Source of the DNA: Methylococcaceae bacterium
GTDB taxonomy: Bacteria; Pseudomonadota; Gammaproteobacteria; Methylococcales; Methylomonadaceae
Reading direction: 5' to 3'
NCBI GenBank assembly: GCA_947505055.1
Contig: CANNLO010000255.1
Location: 1-6,849, forward strand
Length of the DNA stretch: 6,849 bases
Shown in pieces: positions 6,167 through 6,849 of the stretch (position 1 is the stretch's first letter; each line of letters opens with the position of its first letter). Below the pieces are notes generated by a model that saw nothing but the letters and a program-made list of their open reading frames with translations, was not told the origin of the DNA and made no database searches. Position numbers and translations under genes: made by a program.

Positions 6167-6849
6167 ATGGCGTTGATTGAGATAAATAATCTGGTCAAAG
6201 TATTCGATAAACAAACTGTACTGGCAGGGGTTAATCTAAGTCTGCTTGAGGGCGATGTAAAAGTGGTGATGGGGCCCTCCGGTTGTGGCAAGTCAACGTT
6301 ACTGCGTTGCTTAAACCGGCTGATCGAACCGACTTCAGGCACGATCATTTTTCGTGGTGAAGATATTACCAAGCCCGAGGTTGATGTGCGGGCACTGCGT
6401 CAAAGTATCGGCTTTGTATTTCAGCAATTTGCACTTTATCGACATCTTACGGTGTTGGACAATGTCACGCTGGCTCTGCGTAAAATAAGGGGTATGAACC
6501 GTAGCGAGGCAAATGAAAAAGCCATGCATGAACTGTCTCGTCTTGATATGGCTATCCATTGTGACAAGTATCCTTCGCAAATTTCGGGGGGGCAAAAGCA
6601 ACGTGTCGCTCTTGCACGTGCTTTGGCTATGGATCCTGCTGTGGTTGTGTTTGATGAACCTACCTCTGCTCTCGACCCAATCATGTCTCGTGAAGTGGCT
6701 ATGCTGATTAAAAACCTCCATCGCGATAACGTAACGATTATGTGCGTGACCCATGATTTGTTACTGGGACGTTATCTATCCGAACGCGTTGCTTTCTTGG
6801 ATCAGGGCATTATCAAGGCAGAAGATACTTTTGAGAATCTTTGTAACAA
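6167..6849 (+). CDS. Amino-acid ABC transporter ATPase (GlnQ/HisP family), 3' end outside window
   Basis: ATG 6167 is preceded by AAGGA (6156-6160) and lies 30 bases after the permease stop. The frame is open to the window edge, giving 227 residues of a family usually 240-255 long, so only the last part is missing. All nucleotide-binding motifs are intact: Walker A GPSGCGKST (36-44), Q-loop FVFQQF (83-88), signature ISGGQKQR (139-146, Ile in the usual Leu position), Walker B VVVFDEP (159-165), D-loop SALD (167-170) and switch His196 in THD. It would hydrolyse ATP on the cytoplasmic side and drive import through the permease encoded just upstream. The segment after the Q-loop reads ALYRHLTVLDN where close relatives have NLFPHLTVLEN, a mild divergence. 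It is very likely functional. Confidence 0.95.
   Translation, partial: MALIEINNLVKVFDKQTVLAGVNLSLLEGDVKVVMGPSGCGKSTLLRCLNRLIEPTSGTIIFRGEDITKPEVDVRALRQSIGFVFQQFALYRHLTVLDNVTLALRKIRGMNRSEANEKAMHELSRLDMAIHCDKYPSQISGGQKQRVALARALAMDPAVVVFDEPTSALDPIMSREVAMLIKNLHRDNVTIMCVTHDLLLGRYLSERVAFLDQGIIKAEDTFENLCN

Noticed and set aside
6335..6754. Minus-strand open frames opposite the ATPase gene
   Set aside because: The plus strand encodes an intact ABC ATPase with all motifs; the minus frames have no support.

Overview
The window looks like an accessory stretch of a Gram-negative, most likely gammaproteobacterial, chromosome. Supporting signs are a metalloprotease ending in a PEP-CTERM-type sorting tail (VPLPSA, hydrophobic stretch, RRK), a remnant of an IS4/IS1634-type transposase, REPIN-like palindromic repeats and a polar-amino-acid ABC operon. 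VPLPA-type tails are common in methanotrophs (Methylococcales) and related bacteria, so such a host is plausible, but nothing here fixes the species.

Layout, left to right. A strong rho-independent terminator (30-57) closes an unseen gene. At 196-587 on the minus strand lies the C-terminal remnant of a transposase, truncated at its 5' end and broken by an apparent one-base deletion near 407. A spacer follows (588-955) with a six-codon mini-ORF behind a good Shine-Dalgarno and a hairpin at 862-888. Next, on the minus strand, is a secreted PhoX/DUF839-family beta-propeller protein (956-2362), then the secreted PEP-CTERM metalloprotease (2730-3770), which starts at GTG. The metalloprotease is bracketed by two same-orientation copies of one composite repeat (2603-2711 and 4184-4305). 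Each copy has a GGTCAGACCCC motif followed by two strong hairpins that are inverted copies of each other.

After a gene-poor AT-rich leader (4306-4707), a plus-strand ABC importer operon runs to the right edge: substrate-binding lipoprotein (4708-5463), inner-membrane permease (5483-6136) and ATPase (6167 to beyond the window). Short gaps of 19 and 30 bases suggest one transcript. Family motifs point to uptake of an amino acid or similar small solute.

The two minus-strand genes are both exported proteins but are separated by about 370 bases and a repeat, so they are probably separate transcription units. No exosortase, transposase of the REP-associated (RAYT) type or regulator is present. The most unusual things seen are the repeat pair bracketing the metalloprotease, the loss of the expected cysteine in the PhoX-like protein, and an ABC binding protein that is a lipoprotein with Ser at +2. 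I see no clear new multi-gene system.
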